From contig JAHEKB010000002.1 in NCBI GenBank assembly GCA_024638525.1, positions 1 through 31,792 on the forward strand: a DNA stretch of 31,792 nt, in the 5' to 3' direction. The position numbers and the translations under genes are program-made. Below, in pieces: positions 16,762-25,641 of this stretch. The stretch is from Bacteroidota bacterium (GTDB lineage Bacteria; Bacteroidota; Bacteroidia; NS11-12g; UBA9320). The notes beneath the pieces were generated by a model that saw only the letters and a list, made by a program, of their open reading frames with translations, was not told the origin of the DNA and did no database searches. Position 1 is the first letter of the stretch, and each line of letters begins with the position of its first letter.

Positions 16762-19029
16762 CTAGAACAGCCCTTGTTTACCTTGAGCATCCACCGCTGC
16801 AATGTTGATCATGTTTACAATTTCCCTAATGCTGCTTCCTAATTGCAGTACATGCACGGATTTTCTGAAGCCCATCAATACTGGGCCAATAGCATCACTC
16901 ACTCCCAGTTCTTGCACCATCTTATACGCAATATTTCCCGAAGACAGTGTAGGAAAAATAAAGACATTCGCTTCTTCTGACCCCAACTTGCTAAACGGAA
17001 AAACCTCTTGTCTCAACTCTGGGTTCAGCGCCATATTCGCTTGCATTTCCCCGTCCACAATGATTTCCGGATGGTGCTGATGCAAATATTTCACTGCTTT
17101 CTGAATATCGTTTACTGTCTTCCCTTTTGCAGAACCAAAGTTGCTGTATGATAGCATGGCAATCTTTGGCTTGATGCCAAATTTACTCACGGTCTGATGA
17201 GTCATTTTTACCAATTCAATCAATTCTTCTGAATTGGGTTCGATGTTTACAGTAGTGTCTGCAAAGAACAACGGCCCCCGTTTACTGATAATGATATACA
17301 TGCCCGCAACCTTGCTCACCCCTTTTTCCTTGCCTATGATCTCCAAGGCTGGTCTAATTGTATTGGGGTAATTTCGGCTCAAACCTGAGATGAATGCGTC
17401 TGCATCCCCTTGCTCCACCATCATTGCCCCAAAATGTGTCCTAAGCCTCATTTCTTTTGTGGCCTCAAAGAGTGTCAATCCCTTTCGAGACCTTTTTTCG
17501 AAATAGAGTTTTCCGTATTCCTCTTGCTTTTCGTTTTCTTTGGTTGGGTCAATTATCACATTGGAATCCAAATTCAGTTTGTGCTCTTTGATCAAAGCAC
17601 GAACCTTGTGTTCATGGCCGAGGAGAATAGGTATGCAGGTTCCTTCTTCATTGGCCAAGTGAGCCGCTTTGAGCACTTTTAGTTTGTCGGCCTCGCCAAA
17701 AACTATCTTCATAGGGTTCTGCTTAGCTCGCATTGACATGCTTCTCAAGAACCTATTGTCCAATCCGAGTCGACGTCTGAGTTTATCCTTATAGGCTTCC
17801 CAATCTTCGATGGGCTCTTGTGCAACACCGCTTTCCATTGCCGCTTTAGCAACCGCTGGTGCAACTTCTGTGATCAATCGCGGATCTAGCGGTTTTGGTA
17901 TGATATAGTTTCTACCAAAACTCATTTCAGGTTCATTGTATGCTATGAGAACTACATCTGGAACCGCCTCCCTGGCAAGCTTTGCCAAAGCCATAACTGC
18001 TGCCATCTTCATTTCTTCATTGATTGCCGTTGCCCTGACATCCAATGCTCCTCGAAATATGAATGGGAATCCCAACACATTATTTACTTGATTTGGATAA
18101 TCTGACCGACCGGTTGCTACAATGACATCAGGTCTTGATTCAATAGCCTCTTGATATGGTATTTCCGGATCGGGATTTGCCAAGGCAAAAACAATGGGAT
18201 TCTTGGCCATAGAACGAATCATCTCTTGATTGAGCACATTCCCTTTGGAAAGTCCCACAAATACATCTGCGCCCTTAATCGCATCCTCTAAATCTGTACA
18301 ATTTTCTGTGGTAGCGAAGTAGGCCTTAGAATCAGGCAAGTTCTGGCGATCTTGTCTTATTACACCTTTGCTGTCCAGCATAAGCAGATTGTCTTTCCTT
18401 AAACCAAGGGAGACGAACAATTTACCACATGCAACTGCGCTTGCACCGGCTCCATTGATCACCATCCTGACTTTCTCAATCTTCTTCTTGGTCAATTCCA
18501 GAGCATTGAGCAGGCCAGCAGCACTAATTATTGCAGTGCCATGCTGATCATCATGCATTATTGGGATATTCAGCTCCTGCTTTAATCGCCGTTCAATTTC
18601 AAAGCTTTCGGGGGCTTTAATATCCTCTAAATTGATTCCTCCAAATGTGGGTTCTAGCGCTTTGACCGCTTCTATGAATCGCTCAGGATCTTTGGCATCC
18701 AACTCTATGTCAAAAACATCGATATCAGCAAAGATCTTGAAGAGCACACCTTTACCCTCCATCACGGGCTTGCTGGCTTCGGGACCAATATCGCCTAAAC
18801 CAAGAACCGCAGTTCCATTAGTGATAACCCCTACTAAGTTTCCTTTGGCTGTATACTTAAAGACGGCTTGTTTATTCTTAGCGATCTCCAAACACGGATC
18901 GGCCACCCCAGGCGAATAAGCTAAACTCAGATCTCTCTTAGTCTGAGTAGGTTTAGTCGGCACTACTTCTATTTTGCCCGGACGTCCCTTGGAATGGTAC
19001 TCCAGTGCATTGTCAAATTGCTTTTCCAT
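16762..19029 (-). CDS. maeB: NADP-dependent malic enzyme with phosphotransacetylase-like C-terminal domain
   Basis: Oxidatively decarboxylates malate to pyruvate and NADPH. At 755 residues it has the standard MaeB length. Residues 1-~430 are the malic enzyme part: SLAYSPGVADPC with the catalytic-region Tyr38, GLGDIGPEA, the HDDQHGT metal/substrate loop at 159-165 and the NGAGASA nucleotide loop at 192-198. From about residue 435 to the end is a PTA-like domain, thought to be regulatory in this family (acetyl-CoA sensing). ATG 19029 directly follows the TAA of the MBL-fold gene with no spacer, so translation is probably coupled. The pyruvate it makes is one substrate of Dxs, encoded two genes downstream. 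Confidence 0.96.
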   Translation of the reverse strand: MEKQFDNALEYHSKGRPGKIEVVPTKPTQTKRDLSLAYSPGVADPCLEIAKNKQAVFKYTAKGNLVGVITNGTAVLGLGDIGPEASKPVMEGKGVLFKIFADIDVFDIELDAKDPERFIEAVKALEPTFGGINLEDIKAPESFEIERRLKQELNIPIMHDDQHGTAIISAAGLLNALELTKKKIEKVRMVINGAGASAVACGKLFVSLGLRKDNLLMLDSKGVIRQDRQNLPDSKAYFATTENCTDLEDAIKGADVFVGLSKGNVLNQEMIRSMAKNPIVFALANPDPEIPYQEAIESRPDVIVATGRSDYPNQVNNVLGFPFIFRGALDVRATAINEEMKMAAVMALAKLAREAVPDVVLIAYNEPEMSFGRNYIIPKPLDPRLITEVAPAVAKAAMESGVAQEPIEDWEAYKDKLRRRLGLDNRFLRSMSMRAKQNPMKIVFGEADKLKVLKAAHLANEEGTCIPILLGHEHKVRALIKEHKLNLDSNVIIDPTKENEKQEEYGKLYFEKRSRKGLTLFEATKEMRLRTHFGAMMVEQGDADAFISGLSRNYPNTIRPALEIIGKEKGVSKVAGMYIIISKRGPLFFADTTVNIEPNSEELIELVKMTHQTVSKFGIKPKIAMLSYSNFGSAKGKTVNDIQKAVKYLHQHHPEIIVDGEMQANMALNPELRQEVFPFSKLGSEEANVFIFPTLSSGNIAYKMVQELGVSDAIGPVLMGFRKSVHVLQLGSSIREIVNMINIAAVDAQGKQGLF

Positions 19030-19869
19030 TTAGATATCCTTTAATGCAAAGCTTTGATCCAATGCAAAGCCTCTTTCCGTTTTAACTATTGTTCCACATT
19101 CTGTTGAAAGATCGTGCTCAAACATGAGTATGTAATTCTTCGCTACAGCTTCTTCTAGAAATGCCGCTCTTTCTTTCATGGTCTCCAGAGGTCTTATGTC
19201 ATAGCCCATCACATAGTTAGGTCTGATATGACCAATGGATGGAATGAGGTCCGCCATAAAAACCAAGGTTTTATCTCCCATTTTTATTTTTGGACAAATC
19301 ATTTTTTCAGTATGCCCATTGGCCTCAATGGCAGTGATGTTTTCAGAAATCTTCAAGTCGTCGCCAAGGAATTTTAGATTCCCCAAATCTTTTATGGGCT
19401 CTATGTTCTCCTTTAGAAAAGATGCCTTTTCACGCGGGTTTGAATCCAAGGCGTGCTTCCAATGCTCAGGATGTACCCAATAATCTGCATTTGGAAATGC
19501 CAGTTCGTATTTGTCCTTGGCTGAATTCCAATTGACGCTTCCCCCACAGTGATCAAAGTGAAGGTGGGTGAGTACTACATCTGTGATGTCTTTGAAATCT
19601 ACGCCTTTAGCTCTGAGAGAGGAGGCCAGGCTATGTTCTCCATTTAGAAAATAATAACCAAAGAATTTCTCTGATTGCTTATCACCAATCCCGTTGTCAA
19701 TTAAGATTAATCTATTGCCGTCTTCAACCAAAAGACATCTCATCGCCCAATTGCACATATTCTTCTCATCCGCCGGATTTATCTTCTGCCAAATGCTTTT
19801 GGGAACGGTTCCAAACATGGCTCCACCATCCAATTTGAAATTCCCACAATGTATAGATTCTACTCTCAT
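19030..19869 (-). CDS. MBL-fold metallo-hydrolase
   Basis: A 279-residue cytosolic protein with no signal peptide. Complete metallo-beta-lactamase-fold zinc ligands are visible: THLHFDH (His102, His104, Asp106, His107), His186 in GHT, Asp207 in FMADL and His252 in FEHD. The size and ligand pattern resemble the lactonase-like (AiiA-type) branch, but the substrate cannot be read from sequence; detoxification or lactone hydrolysis are only possibilities. Its start overlaps the stop of the Kazal-domain gene (ATGA) and its stop abuts maeB. Confidence 0.9.
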   Translation of the reverse strand: MRVESIHCGNFKLDGGAMFGTVPKSIWQKINPADEKNMCNWAMRCLLVEDGNRLILIDNGIGDKQSEKFFGYYFLNGEHSLASSLRAKGVDFKDITDVVLTHLHFDHCGGSVNWNSAKDKYELAFPNADYWVHPEHWKHALDSNPREKASFLKENIEPIKDLGNLKFLGDDLKISENITAIEANGHTEKMICPKIKMGDKTLVFMADLIPSIGHIRPNYVMGYDIRPLETMKERAAFLEEAVAKNYILMFEHDLSTECGTIVKTERGFALDQSFALKDI

Positions 19870-20360
19870 ATGCTAAACTTTACAAACTTCTCAATTCTAG
19901 CCACACCGCCGCCAGAAACCATTAAAAAATATACCCCTGTATCCAATCCAGATAGATTGAGACTTTCATTATACGGAAAATCAGAACTGAGGTTGTTTAG
20001 AAGCTTGAAATAGACAATATTTCCAAAAACATCAATAATCTGCAATGTGGCGTCAAGTTCTATGCCTTCAGCAATTCCCAAATTAAATTGTAAGACAGCC
20101 CGCGCCGGATTGGGCCATATATCAAAATAGAGCTTTTGTAAAGGGCAAACTCCATCTACAATTATGGTATTTACTCCTGCTTGATTGTAGGATTCACATT
20201 CATTGGTGTAGGTCTCTCCATCGCAGCCACATACGGGATCAAAAAACTGATTACAGGCATAAAAGGGATTGACCCTATTGGAGTCAATGCATTGATTTCC
20301 AAACTGAGCATTTGCATTCATTCCAAACACCAAAAGTATTATACCTAATAAGTATCGCAT
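19866..20360 (-). CDS. secreted Kazal-type protease-inhibitor-like protein with T9SS sorting domain
   Basis: A 164-residue protein. Signal peptide 1-18 (ANA-Q). Residues 24-72 form a Kazal-like domain: six cysteines at 24, 36, 44, 46, 55 and 72, with the signature DPVCGCDGETYTNEC and an AGV...G-V-C end, as in bacterial Kazal domains. A short linker leads to a C-terminal beta-domain from about residue 76 (FDIWPNPARAVL ... GLDTGVYFLMV ... EKFVKF), a slightly divergent type A T9SS sorting domain. Predicted role: an exported or surface-attached inhibitor of serine proteases, or just a disulfide-stabilised module. It heads the minus-strand operon, with a TAAATTTG box 7 nt before its ATG, and is ATGA-coupled to the MBL gene. 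The link with metabolic genes is unexplained. Confidence 0.85.
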   Translation of the reverse strand: MRYLLGIILLVFGMNANAQFGNQCIDSNRVNPFYACNQFFDPVCGCDGETYTNECESYNQAGVNTIIVDGVCPLQKLYFDIWPNPARAVLQFNLGIAEGIELDATLQIIDVFGNIVYFKLLNNLSSDFPYNESLNLSGLDTGVYFLMVSGGGVARIEKFVKFSI

Positions 20361-20367
20361 TGGTGCT

Positions 20368-20375
20368 CAAATTTA
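20368..20375 (-). promoter_or_regulatory. Bacteroidota -7 box, TAAATTTG (minus strand)
   Basis: Exact TAnnTTTG, 7 nt before the ATG of the Kazal-domain gene, in the 47-bp gap after serS. TTC lies 17 nt further upstream where TTG is expected. It probably drives the Kazal-MBL-maeB-GNAT-dxs operon independently of serS. Confidence 0.5.
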
Positions 20376-20407
20376 AGCGATTGTAGGTCAGCGAAAAGTC
20401 TCAGAAT

Positions 20408-21676
20408 CTAGTCTATATTATCAAAGCCGGTATACGGTCTTAGAACCTCTGGTATTCGAATTCCACCCTCATGCTGGTTGTTCTCCAAGAGGGCAGCCAG
20501 AATGCGTGGTAATGCCAAAGCACTGCCATTCAGCGTATGTGCTAAATGCTTTTTACCATCACCGTCTTTATACCTCAATCTCAACCTATTGGATTGATAG
20601 GTCTCAAAATTTGAAATTGAACTCACTTCTAACCATCTTTCTTGTGCAGCACTCCAAACCTCCATATCATAAGTCATCGCACTAGCAAAGCCCGTATCCC
20701 CTCCACATAGCAAGAGTACCCGATACGGCAAATTCAGTTTTTTAATCAGAGATTGGACATAATTCTGCATCTGCTCCAGTTTTTCGTATGATTCCTCTGC
20801 TTTGGCTATTTGCACTATCTCCACCTTGTCAAACTGATGGAGCCTGTTCAAGCCTCTTACATCTTTGCCATAACTGCCCGCTTCTCGCCTGAAACAAGGC
20901 GTGAACCCACAATTCTTGATTGGAAGGTCTTTTTCATCGAGAATCACATCGCGATATATGTTGGTGATCGGTACTTCAGCAGTTGGAATCAAATAGAGAT
21001 CGTCACCCGTTACATGGTACATCTGACCTTCTTTATCCGGTAATTGCCCCGTTCCAAATCCACTCGCTTCATTGACCAGTATTGGAGGTTGAACTTCTTC
21101 AAAACCCACTTCTCTTGCTTGATCCAAAAACCAATTGATCAAGGCTCTCTGTAGTCTGGCACCTTTACCTTTGTAAACCGGAAATCCCGCCCCTGTTAAT
21201 TTTACTCCTAATTCAAAATCAATTAAATCATATTTGGCCGCCAATTCCCAATGGGGAAGATTTTGATCCAATACCGGTTTCTCGCCATGATGCGAAATTT
21301 CCTTATTGTCAGCTTCGCTCTTCCCAGATGGTACAGCCTTGTTTGGAATATTTGGAATCTGTGTCAAACTATTGAAGAGATTAGATTCAGCACGCTTTAG
21401 TTCATCTTCCAATTGCTTGATCTCAGTTTTTAATTCAGCAGTTCGTCCTTTCAGACGTTCAGCTTCATCTTTCTTTCCGTCTTTGAACAAGCTGCCAATC
21501 TCTTTTGACAATTGATTCATTTGAGACAAGTTGGCATCCAGCTTGGTCTGAGCATTCTTTCTTTGGTCATCGGCATCTAGAGCTGCCCTGAGGTGATCAC
21601 CAAAATCCACTCCGCGTTTATCAAGGCGTGACTTTACTCCATCAAAATCCCTGCGTATTTGCTGTATCTCTAACAT
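20408..21676 (-). CDS. serS: seryl-tRNA synthetase
   Basis: Charges tRNA-Ser with serine. The ATG at 21676 is chosen because the protein then starts MLEIQQIRRDF, as expected for SerRS, and AGGA lies 7-10 nt upstream; the longer frame to 21691 starts at a non-ATG codon within the leader. At 422 residues it has normal length. Residues ~30-100 form the long antiparallel coiled-coil arm that binds the tRNA variable arm. The class II core follows, with motif 2 (PCFRREAGSYGKD) and motif 3 (LNGSALALPRILAALLEN). Divergent from lpd, with overlapping promoter regions. Confidence 0.97.
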   Translation of the reverse strand: MLEIQQIRRDFDGVKSRLDKRGVDFGDHLRAALDADDQRKNAQTKLDANLSQMNQLSKEIGSLFKDGKKDEAERLKGRTAELKTEIKQLEDELKRAESNLFNSLTQIPNIPNKAVPSGKSEADNKEISHHGEKPVLDQNLPHWELAAKYDLIDFELGVKLTGAGFPVYKGKGARLQRALINWFLDQAREVGFEEVQPPILVNEASGFGTGQLPDKEGQMYHVTGDDLYLIPTAEVPITNIYRDVILDEKDLPIKNCGFTPCFRREAGSYGKDVRGLNRLHQFDKVEIVQIAKAEESYEKLEQMQNYVQSLIKKLNLPYRVLLLCGGDTGFASAMTYDMEVWSAAQERWLEVSSISNFETYQSNRLRLRYKDGDGKKHLAHTLNGSALALPRILAALLENNQHEGGIRIPEVLRPYTGFDNID

Positions 21677-21690
21677 ATTGCGTCCTGGCA

Positions 21691-21720
21691 CAAAGTTGAT
21701 GCGATTTTGGCGAACCTCAA
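21691..21720 (-). promoter_or_regulatory. serS promoter: TTG-N19-CAACTTTG
   Basis: The -33 TTG (plus positions 21718-21720) and the -7 box CAACTTTG (21691-21698, five of six positions) are spaced 19 nt apart, within the Bacteroidota range, and end 14 nt before the serS ATG. Confidence 0.5.
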
Positions 21721-21727
21721 AAAGGAA

Positions 21728-21758
21728 TTGGTCTTAATTCACTATTCCGCTTTCTTTG
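21728..21758 (+). promoter_or_regulatory. lpd promoter: TTG-N20-TTTCTTTG
   Basis: TTG at 21728-21730 and TTTCTTTG at 21751-21758 (five of six -7 positions), 20 nt apart, ending 18 nt before the lpd ATG at 21777. It also shows that the TTG at 21756, another possible start, lies inside the promoter. Confidence 0.45.
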
Positions 21759-21776
21759 CAGGCCAAATCGAGAACA

Positions 21777-23162
21777 ATGAATTTTGATGTAATAGTAATA
21801 GGAAGTGGACCTGGTGGGTATGTCGCTGCAATCAGAGCCGCACAATTGGGCCTGAAGACTGCAGTAGTTGAGAAAGCGGAACTGGGCGGTGTTTGCCTAA
21901 ATTGGGGATGTATTCCTACTAAAGCTTTGCTTAAATCAGCCCAGGTTTTTGAATACATAAACCACGCAGAAGATTATGGGATCAGCGTTAGTGGTGCAAA
22001 GCACGATTTTGACGCAGTGATCAAAAGGAGCAGGGATGTAGCCAATGGAATGAGTAAGGGTATTCAATTCCTCATGAAAAAGAACAAGATTACTGTTCTC
22101 ACCGGATTTGGGACTTTGATTGCCAAAGGCCAAGTTCAAGTGGATAACGAAGGAAAAAAGGAAAGTCATTCTGCCAAACACATCATTTTGGCTACCGGTG
22201 CTAGAGAACGAGAACTGCCCGCATTAAAAATCGACGGTAAGAAGATTGTCGGTTATCACGAAGCGATGGTATTACCAAAACAACCTAAGAAAATGGTTGT
22301 AGTCGGCAGTGGTGCCATAGGAGTTGAATTTGCCTATTTCTACAATGCTATGGGAACCGAAGTGACGATCGTTGAATTCATGCCAAGCATAGTTCCAAAT
22401 GAAGACATTGAGGTATCAAAGGCTCTGGAGAAAATCTACAAAAAGAAAGGCATTAAAATAATGACCAATAGTTCTGTAGAAGGAGTTGATACAAAAGGAA
22501 CTGGCTGTAAAGTAAAAGTAAAGACTGCCAAAGGCGAAGAACAGATAGACTGCGATGTGGTGCTTTCTGCAGTGGGCATTCAAACCAATATCGAGAACAT
22601 CGGATTGGAAAAACTAGGCATCAAGACTGAAAAAGGCAAAGTGGTAGTGGATGATTACTACAAGACCAATGTAGACGGCATTTTCGCTATTGGTGACATT
22701 GTCCATGGCCCAGCTCTTGCCCATGTCGCCAGTGCAGAAGGAATCATTTGTATAGAAAAAATAGCAGGTGAGAATCCAGAACCGCTTGACTATGGAAATA
22801 TTCCAGGATGCACTTACACCTGGCCTGAAATAGCTTCAGTTGGATATACAGAAGCTTCCGCTAAGGAAGCCGGCTATGATATTAAAGTCGGAAAATTTCC
22901 ATTTTCTGCTAGCGGGAAGGCGAGTGCTTCGGGTGCCAAAGACGGCTTTGTCAAAGTGATATTTGATGCCAAATACGGAGAGTTCCTGGGAGCTCACATG
23001 ATAGGTGCGAACGTGACAGAAATGATTGCGGAGGTTGTTGCAGCAAGAAAACTTGAGGCAACAGGCCACAGCATGATCAAGACCGTTCATCCTCATCCAA
23101 CGATGAGCGAAGCAGTTATGGAAGCATGTGCGGCTGCATATGACGAGGTAATTCACTTATAA
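21777..23162 (+). CDS. lpdA: dihydrolipoyl dehydrogenase (E3)
   Basis: Reoxidises dihydrolipoamide with NAD+ in the pyruvate, 2-oxoglutarate or branched-chain 2-oxoacid dehydrogenase complexes, or in glycine cleavage. At 461 residues from ATG 21777 it has the usual length. Visible: the FAD Rossmann motif GSGPGG at 9-14, the redox-active disulfide GGVCLNWGC (Cys40/Cys45), the NAD motif GSGAIGVEF, the second FAD motif IGDIVHG, and the C-terminal HPHPTMSEA with the catalytic His-Glu pair. It is a single gene with no E1/E2 genes nearby, so its complex cannot be inferred from context. No strong terminator follows. Confidence 0.96.
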   Translation: MNFDVIVIGSGPGGYVAAIRAAQLGLKTAVVEKAELGGVCLNWGCIPTKALLKSAQVFEYINHAEDYGISVSGAKHDFDAVIKRSRDVANGMSKGIQFLMKKNKITVLTGFGTLIAKGQVQVDNEGKKESHSAKHIILATGARERELPALKIDGKKIVGYHEAMVLPKQPKKMVVVGSGAIGVEFAYFYNAMGTEVTIVEFMPSIVPNEDIEVSKALEKIYKKKGIKIMTNSSVEGVDTKGTGCKVKVKTAKGEEQIDCDVVLSAVGIQTNIENIGLEKLGIKTEKGKVVVDDYYKTNVDGIFAIGDIVHGPALAHVASAEGIICIEKIAGENPEPLDYGNIPGCTYTWPEIASVGYTEASAKEAGYDIKVGKFPFSASGKASASGAKDGFVKVIFDAKYGEFLGAHMIGANVTEMIAEVVAARKLEATGHSMIKTVHPHPTMSEAVMEACAAAYDEVIHL

Positions 23163-23329
23163 GCTAAGGGAAAAAGCTAGGACTCGCGCTTTGCACTTGT
23201 CTCTTCTTGTAAGAATTTCACACGCTGGATTCAGTAAGCGTTTAATCTTTGTTTTCTAGACTTAAATCCCTGTTCTTCCCCTTGGGGTAAGGGGGACCGT
23301 GTTCAAACCAACATTACTTTGCCTTTGAC

Positions 23330-23337
23330 TAAATTTG
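23330..23337 (+). promoter_or_regulatory. Bacteroidota -7 box, TAAATTTG
   Basis: Exact TAnnTTTG ending only 4 nt before ATG 23342, the first gene of a four-gene operon. With the usual distance from the -7 box to the transcript start, the mRNA would be leaderless or nearly so. No -33 TTG at standard spacing. Confidence 0.45.
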
Positions 23338-23341
23338 TTGC

Positions 23342-23812
23342 ATGGGAAATGGAAGAGTATGGGTTTATAATGCGCAACGCCCACTTGCTCCTCAAGAGCA
23401 AAATGCGATCAAAGACAAACTGCAAGCCTTTTGTGCACAATGGGCGGCTCATGGCAATTCGCTGAGTTCTCATTTTAACATTCTTCACAATCAGGTATTG
23501 ATATTGAAAGTCGATGAAGACTTTGAAGCAGCAACGGGCTGTTCGATAGATAGTTCGGTGGAGGTTTTCAGACAGATAGATGCTGAATACCAGCTCGATT
23601 TATTTAATAGAATGAATTTGGCCTTCTTAATCTCAGATCGCGTAAAACTCATACGAATGGCTGAGTTAAATACGGCATATCAGGCCGGACTTCTCAAAGA
23701 TGATCACATATTCTTAGACCACTCTGTGTCCAATTTGAACGAAATGGAAGAGAGATGGAACATTCCTTTTGCTAAGTCCTGGGCTTACAAAAAAGTAAAA
23801 GACCTTGTCTAA
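23342..23812 (+). CDS. conserved Bacteroidota protein of unknown function (often labelled 'ABC transporter ATPase')
   Basis: A 156-residue soluble protein starting MGNGRVWVYNAQRPL. The conserved-looking core is LQAFCAQWAAHG, a beta strand VLILKVDE, the GCSIDSSV motif and LFNRMNLAF, ending in W..PFAKSWAYK. From memory this architecture belongs to a widespread Bacteroidota family whose 'ABC transporter ATPase' label is unsupported: there is no Walker A, Walker B or LSGGQ motif here. It overlaps the next gene by 8 bp. Function unknown. Confidence 0.85.
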   Translation: MGNGRVWVYNAQRPLAPQEQNAIKDKLQAFCAQWAAHGNSLSSHFNILHNQVLILKVDEDFEAATGCSIDSSVEVFRQIDAEYQLDLFNRMNLAFLISDRVKLIRMAELNTAYQAGLLKDDHIFLDHSVSNLNEMEERWNIPFAKSWAYKKVKDLV

Positions 23813-24989
23813 ATGGCAACAAATCACGCTATTCTTTGGACTTGGTATTCTGATCGCCTTCAATGTCTTCAGATGGTCTCAAAAAGACTGGGATTACGCA
23901 GACCCAATTGACCTCAGGGGTCTATATTTAGGTGCAGAACTTTGGGAGAGTGGCCACGATCTTTATTCCGATAAGGCAGGAGCTGAACTTTGGAATGAAC
24001 ACAAAGAAGTGGAGGGTTTTGAGAGCAAGACAGATTTTGGAGACCAATGGGTATCCATAATGGTTTATCCTCCACATGCTTTTGTTATCAGCAGGCCGCT
24101 TATTGCTTTTTCTTGGAAAACTGCTCGCATCATTTGGTGGATCATATGCATTATTCTCCTGTTTGTCAGCAGTTATCTACTCTATGAGATCAGCGGGAAT
24201 GTGCTTTCTATCTACCTAATATTAGCCTTCAAAGGGACTTTCTTTGCCCTTGCACTAGGGCAACCTGTACTATTGGTCTTTTGCTGTTTGCTTCTAGCCA
24301 TGCATTTCAAAGACCGAAGAGCGTACTTAGCTGGAATCTTCTTGGGGATAGCAATGATCAAATTCAATTTGGTCGTTCCATTTGGAATTTGGTTTCTGTT
24401 GCAAAGACGCTGGTCTCTTCTATTAACTGGGGCTTTGACTACTGCTGCAATGTTATTAATTGTGGTTTGGGACCAACCAGAGCTCATTGCACAATACAGC
24501 GCAAAGTTGTCTGCTTACTACGAAATGATATATCAGAGGGATCCCGAAAACATTTACACCTACAGCGACTCGGAGCTAAGTATGTTCTTGTCTAACTTTA
24601 TTGGTAGAGATATTGGCTTTTGGAAAAACTTCAATGCCATAGGACAACTGATTTCATACTCACTGATTGCCTGGTTCTCATTGAAAAACAAATGGCATAG
24701 AAGCTGGACATTATTGGGTTTGATTCTGTCTTCGTTCTTATTTACTTACCATCTTTCTTACGACGGGCTGATACTCCTTATACCAATTCTAATGATTCCA
24801 TTGAAGAAGTCCAGGTGGATAGCTATTTTCTTGTTTATGGTCTTTTCACTCCCTTGGAATTCCGTATTCCATTCCAGTGAATTGATCAAACTCAATTACC
24901 CCTTGTTTATAACGCTGGGGTTATTGCTCTTTACCTTTGCCAAAGGGAAATCCACGATTGAAGAAAGCTCAATACATACTTCTACTTGA
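23805..24989 (+). CDS. polytopic membrane protein, GT87/DUF2029-like glycosyltransferase
   Basis: A 394-residue protein with about nine or ten membrane helices. After the first helix (residues ~7-22) a periplasmic-type loop carries DYADPIDLRGLYLGAELWESGHDLY, with early Asp residues typical of C-type polyprenyl-phosphate-sugar glycosyltransferases. Later come ALGQPVLLVFCCLLLAM and a K-F-N-L-V-V-P-F helix, matching the GQ..L and K.....P pattern of the GT87 (DUF2029) family. Predicted role: sugar transfer from a polyprenyl-phosphate donor at the outer face of the inner membrane; acceptor unknown. The start is TTG 23805, overlapping the previous gene by 8 bp; no in-frame ATG precedes helix 1. Confidence 0.8.
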   Translation: MSKWQQITLFFGLGILIAFNVFRWSQKDWDYADPIDLRGLYLGAELWESGHDLYSDKAGAELWNEHKEVEGFESKTDFGDQWVSIMVYPPHAFVISRPLIAFSWKTARIIWWIICIILLFVSSYLLYEISGNVLSIYLILAFKGTFFALALGQPVLLVFCCLLLAMHFKDRRAYLAGIFLGIAMIKFNLVVPFGIWFLLQRRWSLLLTGALTTAAMLLIVVWDQPELIAQYSAKLSAYYEMIYQRDPENIYTYSDSELSMFLSNFIGRDIGFWKNFNAIGQLISYSLIAWFSLKNKWHRSWTLLGLILSSFLFTYHLSYDGLILLIPILMIPLKKSRWIAIFLFMVFSLPWNSVFHSSELIKLNYPLFITLGLLLFTFAKGKSTIEESSIHTST

Positions 24990-25641
24990 AAGTTCTGCTG
25001 AAATCTGCTCTGCAGCTTTGATCCAAGCAAAGAAGGTTCTGGAACAAAAAAACCTGTTTGAAAAGAACAGTCATTCCAAAGCACTGGCACCCATGGTTAA
25101 GGAATTGTTGGACAATCAAGGCATGAAAGTATCTGACCTTGACGCCGTGGCTATCAGTGGCGGACCAGGTTCATACACTGGCCTCAGAATAGGTGCCAGC
25201 CTTGCTAAGGCGTTGTGCTACAGTGCAGGAATACCCCTAATTGCTGTGAGCTCACTTAAATCAATTGCTTGTGAACTAAAAAAGCAAGCTAAATCAGGCC
25301 AATTGCTTTGTACTTTGATAGACGCAAGGAGAGACGACGCTTACTACGGTTTGTATGATTATGAGCTCAATGAACTTATTGAGGAAGGATTTACGACACT
25401 GGGTCCGGATTTTCTCAAAGGACAGAAAAACAAGACAGTATTTGCCGGAAGTGGCACGGCCAAGCTATTGGATCTGACCAAAATCCAAGCTGAACAAATC
25501 AAAGATGTCAATCTTGTTGCTACATCCATGGCCGAGCTTGCAATGGGCAAACTAGAACGTCAAGAATTTGAAGATTTGGCTTATTATGAACCCAATTACA
25601 TCAAGGCTGTACATATAACCACCCCAAAGAAGAGCGTTTAA
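24958..25641 (+). CDS. tsaB: tRNA threonylcarbamoyladenosine biosynthesis protein TsaB
   Basis: A partner of TsaD in t6A37 modification of ANN-decoding tRNAs. The protein has the TsaB signature: N-terminal strand YILLLESSAEICSAAL, NSHSK near residue 37, and ISGGPGSYTGLRIG near residue 68. It lacks the HxxxH metal site of TsaD, as expected. I prefer TTG 24958 as the start (227 residues, MKKAQYILLLES); the upstream TTG 24937 adds seven residues not expected for the family. GGG at 24945-24947 is at ribosome-binding distance. It overlaps the GT87 gene by 32 bp and the next gene by one base. Confidence 0.93.
   Translation: MKKAQYILLLESSAEICSAALIQAKKVLEQKNLFEKNSHSKALAPMVKELLDNQGMKVSDLDAVAISGGPGSYTGLRIGASLAKALCYSAGIPLIAVSSLKSIACELKKQAKSGQLLCTLIDARRDDAYYGLYDYELNELIEEGFTTLGPDFLKGQKNKTVFAGSGTAKLLDLTKIQAEQIKDVNLVATSMAELAMGKLERQEFEDLAYYEPNYIKAVHITTPKKSV

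Noticed and set aside
19030..19869. Calling the MBL-fold protein a quorum-quenching lactonase or beta-lactamase
   Set aside because: The metal ligands define the fold but not the substrate, and there is no signal peptide or luxI/R context.
14539..20360. A biosynthetic or defence cluster around the MBL-fold and GNAT genes
   Set aside because: The neighbours are housekeeping enzymes (maeB, dxs, serS); no nuclease, toxin or synthase partners are present.
23278..23294. CCCCTT-GGGGT-AAGGGG hairpin after lpd as a terminator
   Set aside because: No T run follows; structure is visible but termination is not supported.
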